Source of the DNA: Candidatus Effluviviaceae Genus I sp.
GTDB lineage: Bacteria > Joyebacterota > Joyebacteria > Joyebacterales > Joyebacteraceae
NCBI GenBank assembly: GCA_016867725.1
Contig: VGIX01000002.1
Coordinates: 62,001-126,000, forward strand
DNA: 64,000 bases
Reading direction: 5' to 3'
Both the position numbers and the translations under genes were made by a program. Below are positions 8,784 to 16,103 of this stretch, piece after piece (within the stretch, counting starts at the first letter, position 1; each line of letters begins with the position of its first letter). The notes under the pieces are model-generated. The model saw nothing but the letters and a program-made list of their open reading frames with translations. It was not told where the DNA came from and did no database searches.

Positions 8784-9425
8784 ATGGGCGATGGGAAGCT
8801 CGCGACCGTGGCCGGCGTCGTGCTGGCGGCAGTGCTTGTGGTGTCCGTCGTGCCGCACGGGGCGCGCGCGCAGGACGCGCCGGGAGGCGCGGAGCAGGTT
8901 GCCGCGTCGATTGAGCGCCTTGCTGCCGAGGCAGCGGCGCGGCCCGACGACGTGAGCCTGAGGATCGAGCTGGGCAACCTCTACTACGAGACCGGGCTCC
9001 TGGACAAGGCGGTCGAGGAGTACCGCTCGGCGGTCGGGCTCGACTCGCTGCACGTGGGCGCGCGGCTCAATCTCGCGTCGGTGTACGTCGACCAGGGCAG
9101 CGCCGCGCAGGCGCTCCTGGAGCTTCAGAAGGCGCGTTCGATCGACCCGGCCAACCCGATGGTCTACACGAACCTGGGGAGCACGTACTACTGGCTCCAG
9201 CGCTACACGGAGGCCGTGGAGATGTACCTCGAAGCGCTCGCGCTCGATCCCGGGTGCGTGGAGGCGCACTTCAACCTGGGCGTCGCGTTCGCGGACGCCC
9301 AGATCTTCGACGAGGCGATCAGGGAGTGGGGCAAGGTCGTCGAGCTCGCGCCGGGAAGCCCGGTGGCCCGGACCTCAGCCGACAACATCCGCATGATCGA
9401 GGAGTTCCGCGCCGGAGGCCGCTGA
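8784..9425 (+). CDS. Secreted TPR repeat protein
   Basis: The 213-residue product begins with a signal peptide (LATVAGVVLAAVLVVSVVPHGARAQ) with a likely cleavage after ARA. It then carries four to five tetratricopeptide repeats recognisable by the W/L-G-Y-A-F pattern, for example ELGNLYYETGLLDKAVEEYR and NLGSTYYWLQRYTEAVEMY. TPR arrays are protein-interaction scaffolds, and no catalytic motif is seen. The ATG at 8784 is chosen because AGGAGG at 8768-8773 is ten bases upstream, whereas the GTG at 8775 would touch it. It lies between a periplasmic isomerase gene and a second TPR gene, 74 bases before the latter. Confidence 0.85.
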   Translation: MGDGKLATVAGVVLAAVLVVSVVPHGARAQDAPGGAEQVAASIERLAAEAAARPDDVSLRIELGNLYYETGLLDKAVEEYRSAVGLDSLHVGARLNLASVYVDQGSAAQALLELQKARSIDPANPMVYTNLGSTYYWLQRYTEAVEMYLEALALDPGCVEAHFNLGVAFADAQIFDEAIREWGKVVELAPGSPVARTSADNIRMIEEFRAGGR

Positions 9426-9499
9426 CGGCGCACCGGCGGGGCACGCCAGCGGGCGGGTCTCGACCGTCGGCCTGACGCAAGAACAGGAGCGAGGAACCC

Positions 9500-10684
9500 A
9501 TGAGGACCATCCTGAGGCGGAGAGCGGCGCTCGCAGGGGCGCTCGTGGCGGCAGCGCTGCTGTCCGGCTGCATGGCGCCTATACCGTCCGGAGACGACGT
9601 CACAACGCCGACCGTCACGACCATCGGGGGCGGCACCGGGACCGCGGCGCCGCCGACCCAGCTCACCGAGGCGCAGAGGGCGGCGGCGAACGCTGCCGAG
9701 TTCTACCGCGTGCGAGAGATCGGCAAGGCGATCGAGAACTACGAGCGCGCGCTGAGTCTCGACCCGAAGCTCGTCGAGGCGTACCACGGGCTGGCCCACA
9801 TCTACCTCGTGGAGACCCAGGAATTCGACAAGGCGCTCGGGCTCTACGAGCAGGCGCGGAGCGCCGCGCCGAACGACGCCTACACCAGGACCTCCCTCGC
9901 ATACGCGTACTCCGTCGTCGGCAAGTACCAGGAGTCGGTGAACGAGTACGTAGAGGCGGCGAGGATGTCGCCGGACGACCAGGACGTCTTCCTGAATCTC
10001 GGCTACGTGTACGAGAAGATGCAGATGGACCTCGCGGCCCTCAACGCGTACCGGAGGGCGATCGAGCTTGCGCCGAGCGACACGAGGCCTGCGCAGGCGC
10101 TGGCGCAGATCTGCTACAGAGCCGAGCTGTACGACCAGGCCATCGCGGCCTTCGAGCGCGTCCATGAGCGCGGCTCCGCGAGCCAGTACGTCCTGTCCAC
10201 GCTCGGCTACTGCTACATGAAGGTCGGGGTGTACGCGCGGGCGGAGAACCTGTTCCTGGCGGTGCTCCAGAAGAGCCCGGACGATCTCGCGGCTCGAGCG
10301 AATCTCGCCACGGCGTACAGGAGCATGGGCGACTACGGGAAGGCCGTGCAGCAGTACGAGGCCATCGTGCAGCGCAACCCGGGGGACGCAACGTATCTGA
10401 GCGCCCTCGCGGACGCGTACAACGAAGGCGGTCAGTACGACCAGGCGATCGCCACGGCGCGGCGAATGGCGTCGGTCATGCCGGGGAGCGGCGCGCCGTA
10501 CATCCCCTGGGCCAAGGCGCTCGAGAAGCAGGGGCAGTATCAGGCGGCGATCGAGCAGCTCGAGAAGGCGGTACGCGACCCGGAGTGGAGGGCATTCGCG
10601 CTGAAGGAGATCGAGCGGCAGAACACGCTCATCGAGATCGCCGAGCAGCGCAAGCTCCGCGGCATCTGGGACAAGGGCGAGTGA
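9500..10684 (+). CDS. TPR repeat lipoprotein
   Basis: The 394-residue product has a basic N-terminus, a hydrophobic stretch and a canonical lipobox LLSGC (Cys at about 24), so it is an exported lipoprotein. A Thr/Gly-rich linker (about 30-55) is followed by eight or more tandem TPRs, ending with a basic helix. No enzymatic motif is present. It is probably a scaffold with the TPR protein encoded just upstream, from which it may have arisen by duplication. The ATG at 9500 follows GGAGCGAGG, a usable ribosome binding site. A perfect GC-rich hairpin at 10744-10769 follows the gene. Confidence 0.85.
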   Translation: MRTILRRRAALAGALVAAALLSGCMAPIPSGDDVTTPTVTTIGGGTGTAAPPTQLTEAQRAAANAAEFYRVREIGKAIENYERALSLDPKLVEAYHGLAHIYLVETQEFDKALGLYEQARSAAPNDAYTRTSLAYAYSVVGKYQESVNEYVEAARMSPDDQDVFLNLGYVYEKMQMDLAALNAYRRAIELAPSDTRPAQALAQICYRAELYDQAIAAFERVHERGSASQYVLSTLGYCYMKVGVYARAENLFLAVLQKSPDDLAARANLATAYRSMGDYGKAVQQYEAIVQRNPGDATYLSALADAYNEGGQYDQAIATARRMASVMPGSGAPYIPWAKALEKQGQYQAAIEQLEKAVRDPEWRAFALKEIERQNTLIEIAEQRKLRGIWDKGE

Positions 10685-10743
10685 CGATCGGGGACGGCGG
10701 GCGGAGGGCAGACCTGCCGGGCCGGTTGCGAGCACAGCGAGAT

Positions 10744-10769
10744 GCGGCCGGCCGCCTGCGGCCGGCCGC
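10744..10769 (+). terminator. GC-rich hairpin after the TPR genes
   Basis: Two copies of the 12-base palindrome GCGGCCGGCCGC (10744-10755 and 10758-10769) are separated by CT, so they can form a long stem. There is no T-tract, so termination is inferred. Confidence 0.5.
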
Positions 10770-10798
10770 CGCTTCATGACCCTCCGGGGGAGTCGACG

Positions 10799-11965
10799 TT
10801 GAAGCGCGTGTACATGGACAACAACGCCACGACCGCGGTGGACGCGCGCGTCCTGGAAGCGATGCGGCCGTTCTTCTCGGAGCAGTACGGCAACCCATCG
10901 AGTCCCTACGGTCCGGCGCAGGCGGCGAGGGCGGCGGTCGACGCGGCCCGAGCGCCCGTGGCGCGGGCTCTCGGCTGTGGGGCCGAAGCCGTCGTCTTCA
11001 CGAGCGGAGGCACGGAGTCGGACAACCTCGCGATCAAGGGCGTCGTCTTCGCCCGTGGCGCAGGCTCGGCCCACGTCATCACGACGCGGATCGAACATCA
11101 CGCTGTGCTCTCCTCGTGCGAGTACCTCGAGCGACGGTTCGGCACGCGCGTCACCTACCTGCCCGTGGACCGACACGGTTGGGTGAACCCCGATGATGTC
11201 GAGCGTGCGTGCGAGGAGGACACGGCGCTCATCAGCGTCATGTTCGCGAACAACGAGGTGGGGACGATCGAGCCGATCGCGGAGATCGGGCGGATCGCCC
11301 GGGCGCGAGGCATACCGTTCCACACGGATGCCGTGCAGGCTGTGGGGAAGGTGCCGGTCTCGGTCGACGAACTGGGCGTGGACCTGCTGTCTCTGTCCGG
11401 GCACAAGCTCTACGGTCCGAAGGGCGTCGGCGCGCTGTACGTTCGGCCGGGCACGGTCATCGATCCCCTCTCTCACGGCGGAGGCCACGAGCGCGGCGCG
11501 CGCGCGGGCACGGAGAACGTACCCGGCATCGTGGGGCTGGGCGCGGCGCTGCGTCTGTGCCTGGACGAGATGGACACCGAGCGGAGGAGGCTCGCGGGTC
11601 TCGTGGGGCGCATGGAGCGCCACATCGTCGAGCGCATCCCGGACGCCGTGCCGAACGGCAGGGCCGACCTCAGACTCCCCGGCACCCTGAACGTCTCCTT
11701 CCGCTACGTCGAGGGCGAGAGCGTCGTGCTGGAGCTCGATCTCGCGGGCATCGCGGCGTCGACGGGGTCCGCCTGCACGACCGAGTCGACGGCGCCGTCG
11801 CACGTGCTCACTGCGATGGGCGTGGAACCCAACTGCGCCCAGGGCTCCGTGCGCTTCAGTCTCGGGCGGCAGAACACGGACACCGATGTCGACCTGCTTC
11901 TCGACGTCCTGCCTTCGATCATCGCCCGTCTGCGGTCCATCTCGCCGCTGGCGCCGCCGCGCTGA
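10799..11965 (+). CDS. Cysteine desulfurase, NifS/IscS family
   Basis: This PLP enzyme removes sulfur from cysteine as a persulfide for Fe-S cluster or thio-cofactor synthesis. The 388-residue product starts MKRVYMDNNATT and has the PLP lysine in SGHKLYGPKG (K203), the TGGTESDN-like turn written TSGGTESDN, and the active cysteine in STGSACTTE (C326). The length and mobile-loop sequence fit group I (NifS/IscS). The TTG at 10799 is preferred because GGGGGAG lies just upstream; an ATG at 10814 would lose five residues before the conserved DNNATT. No iscU or mnmA lies nearby, so the recipient of the sulfur is unknown. Confidence 0.9.
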   Translation: MKRVYMDNNATTAVDARVLEAMRPFFSEQYGNPSSPYGPAQAARAAVDAARAPVARALGCGAEAVVFTSGGTESDNLAIKGVVFARGAGSAHVITTRIEHHAVLSSCEYLERRFGTRVTYLPVDRHGWVNPDDVERACEEDTALISVMFANNEVGTIEPIAEIGRIARARGIPFHTDAVQAVGKVPVSVDELGVDLLSLSGHKLYGPKGVGALYVRPGTVIDPLSHGGGHERGARAGTENVPGIVGLGAALRLCLDEMDTERRRLAGLVGRMERHIVERIPDAVPNGRADLRLPGTLNVSFRYVEGESVVLELDLAGIAASTGSACTTESTAPSHVLTAMGVEPNCAQGSVRFSLGRQNTDTDVDLLLDVLPSIIARLRSISPLAPPR

Positions 11966-12016
11966 CCGCCGCCGCGAGCGTCTTGGGGCGGGAGCCCCGA
12001 GCTGAGGAGACTCCGC

Positions 12017-12976
12017 ATGGTCTCGCGCGCCTCGCGCTTCGTTCTTGTCGCTCACGCGGCGCTCCTCTTCGTTGCGGCGGGAGCCTGGGCGCTGCAGGGC
12101 GGAGCTCAGGGCTGGGAGTCCGCGTCGCGCGGCCCCGTGACGGTGCTCTTCCGAGAGGCCGATCGCGCGGCCGCCGGCCGCCTTCTCGAGCTCGCCGCGC
12201 CGTCTCTCGAGCGCATGTGGACCGAGTTGGACAGCCGTGAGCGCGGAGCGGTCAGGATCGTGATCGCGGCGAGCGAGGAGGAGTTCGCGGGTCTCGAGGG
12301 AGGGTGGCCTCCGGACTGGGGCGTGGCGTGGGCGGATGCCGGCCGCTCGCTGGTCGTCATGAAGAGCCCGCGCATCGTCTCGTATCCTCTGCAGATCGAG
12401 AAGGTCGTGGTGCACGAGCTCGCGCACGTGGTCGTCGGGAGAGAGCTTCAGCACATGAGCGTCCCCCGCTGGTTCGACGAGGGGATCGCAATGGCGCTGG
12501 CGGGGGAGTGGGACGGCGACCGCCGCGCGCTTGCCGCGGCGGCCGTGGCGGGCAGGCTCATTCCGCTCTCGTCGCTCGACGCGGGATTCCCCGAGAGCGA
12601 CCGTGACGCCAGGCTCGCGTACGCGATGAGCTACGAGGCCGTGCAGTATCTCCTGCGTGAGAGCGGCCTTGCGGGCGGACCGCAGCTCGTCCGCGCCGTG
12701 GCCTCGGCGCCCGACTTCGAGACCGCCCTTCTCCGCGTGGCGGGGCGCGCGCCGGGGCAGTTCGATGTCGAGGTCGGCGGGCACGTCCGGCGGACCTTCG
12801 GGTGGACGGTCCTTCTGCAGAGCGTGAGCGCGGCCATGCTGCTCGGCGCGGTGGCGCTCGTGCTGGGCGCCGTCCGGCGGGCGAGGCGGGCACGCGCGAG
12901 ACTTCGCGAGCTCGCCGCCGAGGAGGCCGAGCGCGCGCCACGGGGGCGGTCGCGCACGGGCTCGTCGTGGGCGTGA
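12017..12976 (+). CDS. Membrane-anchored gluzincin-type metallopeptidase (peptidase MA-like)
   Basis: The 319-residue product has an N-terminal signal or anchor helix (about 5-26) and an extracytoplasmic domain with the zinc motif HELAH (H133, E134, H137). The third ligand is probably E155 in WFDEGIA, the gluzincin arrangement of peptidase MA-like and thermolysin-clan proteins. A second hydrophobic helix (about 267-287) precedes a short basic, Arg-rich cytoplasmic tail. The substrate is unknown. The ATG at 12017 follows GAGGAG at about 12004-12009. It closes the plus-strand run that begins with the cyclophilin and TPR lipoproteins and may act on envelope proteins with them. Confidence 0.8.
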   Translation: MVSRASRFVLVAHAALLFVAAGAWALQGGAQGWESASRGPVTVLFREADRAAAGRLLELAAPSLERMWTELDSRERGAVRIVIAASEEEFAGLEGGWPPDWGVAWADAGRSLVVMKSPRIVSYPLQIEKVVVHELAHVVVGRELQHMSVPRWFDEGIAMALAGEWDGDRRALAAAAVAGRLIPLSSLDAGFPESDRDARLAYAMSYEAVQYLLRESGLAGGPQLVRAVASAPDFETALLRVAGRAPGQFDVEVGGHVRRTFGWTVLLQSVSAAMLLGAVALVLGAVRRARRARARLRELAAEEAERAPRGRSRTGSSWA

Positions 12977-12999
12977 GCGAGCGCCGGGTGGATTGCCGT

Positions 13000-13028
13000 T
13001 TGACAGCTCTCAGCGGCGCTGCTATACT
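13000..13028 (+). promoter_or_regulatory. Consensus sigma-70 promoter of the tRNA-Ser/Ser/Arg cluster
   Basis: A perfect TTGACA at 13000-13005, a 17-base spacer and TATACT at 13023-13028 lie 10 bases before the first tRNA nucleotide. This is one of the best matches to consensus in the window. Confidence 0.88.
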
Positions 13029-13038
13029 GCGCTCCGCG

Positions 13039-13127
13039 GGAGGGCTAGACCTAACTGGTAAGGCGGCGGTCTTGAAAACCGCTGGGCTTTCGAGCCCGTG
13101 GGGGTTCGAGTCCCTCGCCCTCCGCCA
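13039..13127 (+). tRNA. tRNA-Ser (anticodon UGA)
   Basis: The acceptor strands GGAGGGC and GCCCTCC pair. The anticodon loop CTTGAAA gives UGA. The long variable arm (CTGGGC...GCCC) identifies a class II serine tRNA. The T-arm GGGGGTTCGAGTCCCTC and the encoded CCA are present. Confidence 0.95.
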
Positions 13128-13160
13128 GAGGAAGCAAGCGATGGCAGGCCGTGAGCCCGC

Positions 13161-13250
<90 letters not shown>

Positions 13251-13258
13251 CCGTTCAA

Positions 13259-13335
13259 GCGCCCATAGCTCAACTGGATAGAGCGTCTGGCTACGGACCA
13301 GAAGGCTGGGGGTTCGACTCCTCCTGGGCGTACCA
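13259..13335 (+). tRNA. tRNA-Arg (anticodon ACG)
   Basis: The 77-base gene has acceptor GCGCCCA pairing with TGGGCGT through one G-U pair, anticodon loop CTACGGA (ACG) and an encoded CCA. A34 of this tRNA is the expected substrate of the TadA encoded at 21731-22210. Confidence 0.94.
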
Positions 13336-13341
13336 CATGAT

Positions 13342-13380
13342 GAGGGCTCCCTGTCTGCCGGCGGGGAGCCCTCGTCCTTT
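13342..13380 (+). terminator. Rho-independent terminator of the tRNA cluster
   Basis: GAGGGCTCCC (13342-13351) pairs perfectly with GGGAGCCCTC (13364-13373), followed by CGTCCTTT. It lies six bases after the tRNA-Arg CCA. Confidence 0.8.
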
Positions 13381-13443
13381 GTGGGTCGTGCGGGCCGCAA
13401 CGCGGGGTCTGATCGTGGATTCGCTGTCCCGCCTCTTGCGGAC

Positions 13444-13460
13444 CGGCACGAGTTATGCAT
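13444..13460 (+). promoter_or_regulatory. Weak sigma-54-like promoter candidate upstream of a lipoprotein gene
   Basis: CGGCACGAGTTATGCAT has the invariant GG and GC at the correct ten-base spacing but departs from consensus at two flanking positions. It would start near 13470, about 137 bases before the lipoprotein gene. The rest of 13381-13606 shows no gene. Confidence 0.35.
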
Positions 13461-13606
13461 TGAGCATCCGCACGACCGTGTCACAGTGGCGTCCGGTCTC
13501 AAGGCCTGGGCGTCACGCGGGCCCCGGACGGCCGCCCGCTGACCGACCGATGCCGCCGGCGTGGAGCCTGCTCTCCCGGTGGGGAGCTCTCCGAAGGAGT
13601 GGCGGG

Positions 13607-14800
13607 ATGAAGACGTGCAGACTGACGGTGCTCGTCGCGCTGACCGTCGGCGCGTGCGTGCTGTTCTCCGGCTGTTCGGGGGATGGCGGCGGCAAGTCGG
13701 CCGACCAGCTCTACGACGAGGGCATGGGGTCGCTCGAGAGCGCGCTGAGCGGCGCGGACATGGACCAGGAACCCTGGAACTGGGGGGCGGACGTATCCGA
13801 GGCACACGAGCGCTTCGATGACGCGCTTGCGCAGAACCCGAACCACTGCGGCGCCAACCTCATGGCGGCGGCGACGCGGCTTCTCATGGTCGTCTCGAAT
13901 CCGGAGCTTGGCGACATCCTCGACACGCTCTTCCCCGAGGGCCCCAGGGCGTCCCGCGCTTCCGGCATCCTCTGGTATGCGAGGAAGCCGGACCTCCGAG
14001 GTCTCTACCAGCGGTTCTCGGACGGCGGCAGGCAGGACTTCCACTTCTCCCAGCTCCAGAACTACATCGAGCTGCAGGTGCTTCCCGCTCTCACGTACGC
14101 GGACCAGCGCCTCACGAGATTCGAAGACATGAACTGCGCAATCTGGGTCCGTGTCGGTGAGGACTCCCTGGGACAGGACGTTCTCGCCGAGGTGGACGCG
14201 ACCGACGCCTACTTCCTGCACACGGTGGTGGACGCGCTGCAGGCCGGGTGCAGCGTCGCCGTGTCGTACAACATCGACATCGACGACGGGCAGACACCGC
14301 AGTACCTGATCGAGTCGGACGCCGACTTCCTGACGCTGAGACGACCCGCGGCCATGGCGACAGCGTATGACGAACTCCTCGCGCTGGCCGCGCACCTGAG
14401 AGCGGCGTGCGACGCGCTCGAGGCGGAGACCGACGATCAGAGCGACGATGTCTTCACGGAAACCGACGGCTACGTGCCGCTGGACGACATGTTCGGCGGC
14501 GGGGCCGTCGAGGAGATCCGGGACATCGCCGACGCCATCGAAGACGCGCTGGTCAGCGGGCTTGTGTTCAACCCCTCGGGAGACGGAGGGCCGGACATCG
14601 ACGTGCTCATCAGCTTCGATGCGCTCTTCAACGATCCCATCGCCGATCTCAGGAACTACTTCCCGGCGCACTCGTGGCCCCAGCCGGATGAGATCGCGAT
14701 CGACCGCCCCATCGACTTCCCGGATCCCGAGTTCCATGGGATCACCCCGGGCATGGACAACGCGGAATGGGAGCTGATCATCCAGTGGCTGGAGGAGTAG
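13607..14800 (+). CDS. Predicted lipoprotein of unknown function
   Basis: I do not recognise this 397-residue protein. It has a signal with lipobox VLFSGC (Cys at about 22) and a Gly-rich linker. A helical, TPR-like segment (EAHERFDDALAQNPNHCGANLMAAA) is followed by a long acidic region with many Asp residues and no transmembrane helix. The mature protein is strongly acidic. AAGGAG at 13594-13599 supports the ATG at 13607. It stands alone between the tRNA terminator and a perfect 12-bp hairpin at 14869-14896, so it is probably monocistronic. Confidence 0.7.
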   Translation: MKTCRLTVLVALTVGACVLFSGCSGDGGGKSADQLYDEGMGSLESALSGADMDQEPWNWGADVSEAHERFDDALAQNPNHCGANLMAAATRLLMVVSNPELGDILDTLFPEGPRASRASGILWYARKPDLRGLYQRFSDGGRQDFHFSQLQNYIELQVLPALTYADQRLTRFEDMNCAIWVRVGEDSLGQDVLAEVDATDAYFLHTVVDALQAGCSVAVSYNIDIDDGQTPQYLIESDADFLTLRRPAAMATAYDELLALAAHLRAACDALEAETDDQSDDVFTETDGYVPLDDMFGGGAVEEIRDIADAIEDALVSGLVFNPSGDGGPDIDVLISFDALFNDPIADLRNYFPAHSWPQPDEIAIDRPIDFPDPEFHGITPGMDNAEWELIIQWLEE

Positions 14801-14868
14801 GGCGAGCCGGTTTCGGCGGCGGGGTCGCTTGGCGCACGGCGGGAAACGTCGCAGCGCGCCGTGAGGCC

Positions 14869-14896
14869 GGCGCGGGCATCATGAGATGCCCGCGCC
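14869..14896 (+). terminator. Perfect 12-bp hairpin after the lipoprotein gene
   Basis: GGCGCGGGCATC (14869-14880) and GATGCCCGCGCC (14885-14896) pair over 12 bp with the loop ATGA. No T-run follows, so the terminator role is inferred from position. Confidence 0.6.
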
Positions 14897-14960
14897 GATG
14901 CGTCTCGCTCGTGGCGCAGGACGGCGCGCGCGGTCGGCCGCAGACGCCGGAGGAAGACGC

Positions 14961-16103
14961 GTGATCAGGATCATCCACACGTCGGACGTTCACCTCGGCG
15001 CGCCGCTCGGATGGCTGGGCCGCAGGGCCGCCGAACAGCGCGACGCGCTGAGGAAGGCGTGGACGGCCGTCGTCGACCGGACCCTGTCGGAGCGGGCGGA
15101 TTGCCTCATCGTTGCCGGCGACCTCTTTGACTCGAACAGCCCGCCGGCGTCGGTCGTGCGCTTCGTTCTTAAGGAACTCGACAGGCTGGGCACCGCGTCC
15201 GCCACGGAGGTCGTGATCCTCCCCGGATCGCACGACTTCCTGAGCCTGGGGTCCGTCTACGGGAGCTACGAGCGCGAGTTCAGGCGCCTGCCGCACGTGC
15301 ACGTCCTCGGGCTGGACGGGCGGTCGTGTGTCGTGCTCAGGAAGTCCGGCATGGCCGTCCACGGCAACCCGCCGCGCTCGAACCGCTCCTCGGAGCGGCA
15401 GCTCGCGCGGCTGCGGCCCCGGGACGACAGCCGGTGGAACGTCGCCGTCGCACACGGAACCGTCGAGGTCGTTCCGGGCGCGGCCGAGGACCATCCGATC
15501 GCTCTTGCGGACCTCTCCTCGATGGAGTGGTCCTATGTCGCGCTCGGCCACTGGCACTCGTGGCGCGAGATCGAGGGAACCACGGCGCCGGCGGTCTATC
15601 CGGGCGCGCCCGAGACGATCGCGGTCGATCAGGTCGGATCCGGGCACGCCGCGCTCGTCGTGCTCGATGAGACGGGCGTCACGACGTCGAGGCTGCGACT
15701 CGGCACGCGCTCGGTCGTCGAGGCGGAGGTCGACGTCACCGCGGCCCCGGACGCCGCGGAGGTGGCGACCCGCGTCCGCAGGGCCGTGCCGCCGGGCGCC
15801 GACACGATCGTCCGCCTTGACCTCACGGGTCTTCTGGATCTCGGCTCGGGGTTCGATGAGGCCGAGCTCGTCGAGGAACTCTCCTCGGACTACTTCCACG
15901 TGGCCCTGCGACAGCGCGCGTTCCGGGTCGCGAGCGACGAAGCCTGCTTGCGGGACCTCCCGGAGCGGTTCGTCATCGGCCGCTTCGCGCGCATCCTGAG
16001 CGAGCAGCTCGAGTCCGCAAAGAGCGAGGAGGAGCGGCAGGAGCTGGAGGACGCCCTCAAGCTGGGCGTGGCGCTGCTCCAGGGGAAGGACGTGATCGCG
16101 TGA
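14961..16103 (+). CDS. SbcD/YhaO-family DNA repair metallophosphoesterase
   Basis: This is a calcineurin-like nuclease subunit acting with an SMC-like ATPase on DNA ends (Mre11/SbcD/YhaO group). The 380-residue product has motif I DVH (D9, H11), motif II GDLFD (53-57), motif III written GSHD (89-92) where GNHD is usual, VAHGT, and motif V GHWH (196-199). A capping domain follows. The Asn-to-Ser change in motif III is unusual because that Asn is a metal ligand. The GTG at 14961 is supported by GGAGGA at 14949-14954 and by motif I lying at the N-terminus. Its stop overlaps the GTG of the ATPase gene (16100-16103), so the two are coupled. Confidence 0.87.
   Translation: MIRIIHTSDVHLGAPLGWLGRRAAEQRDALRKAWTAVVDRTLSERADCLIVAGDLFDSNSPPASVVRFVLKELDRLGTASATEVVILPGSHDFLSLGSVYGSYEREFRRLPHVHVLGLDGRSCVVLRKSGMAVHGNPPRSNRSSERQLARLRPRDDSRWNVAVAHGTVEVVPGAAEDHPIALADLSSMEWSYVALGHWHSWREIEGTTAPAVYPGAPETIAVDQVGSGHAALVVLDETGVTTSRLRLGTRSVVEAEVDVTAAPDAAEVATRVRRAVPPGADTIVRLDLTGLLDLGSGFDEAELVEELSSDYFHVALRQRAFRVASDEACLRDLPERFVIGRFARILSEQLESAKSEEERQELEDALKLGVALLQGKDVIA

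Noticed and set aside
9203-12784. A 1193-codon open frame on the minus strand
   Set aside because: It lies opposite several well-supported plus-strand genes, has an Arg/His/Pro-rich composition typical of antisense frames in high-GC DNA, and shows no recognisable domain.
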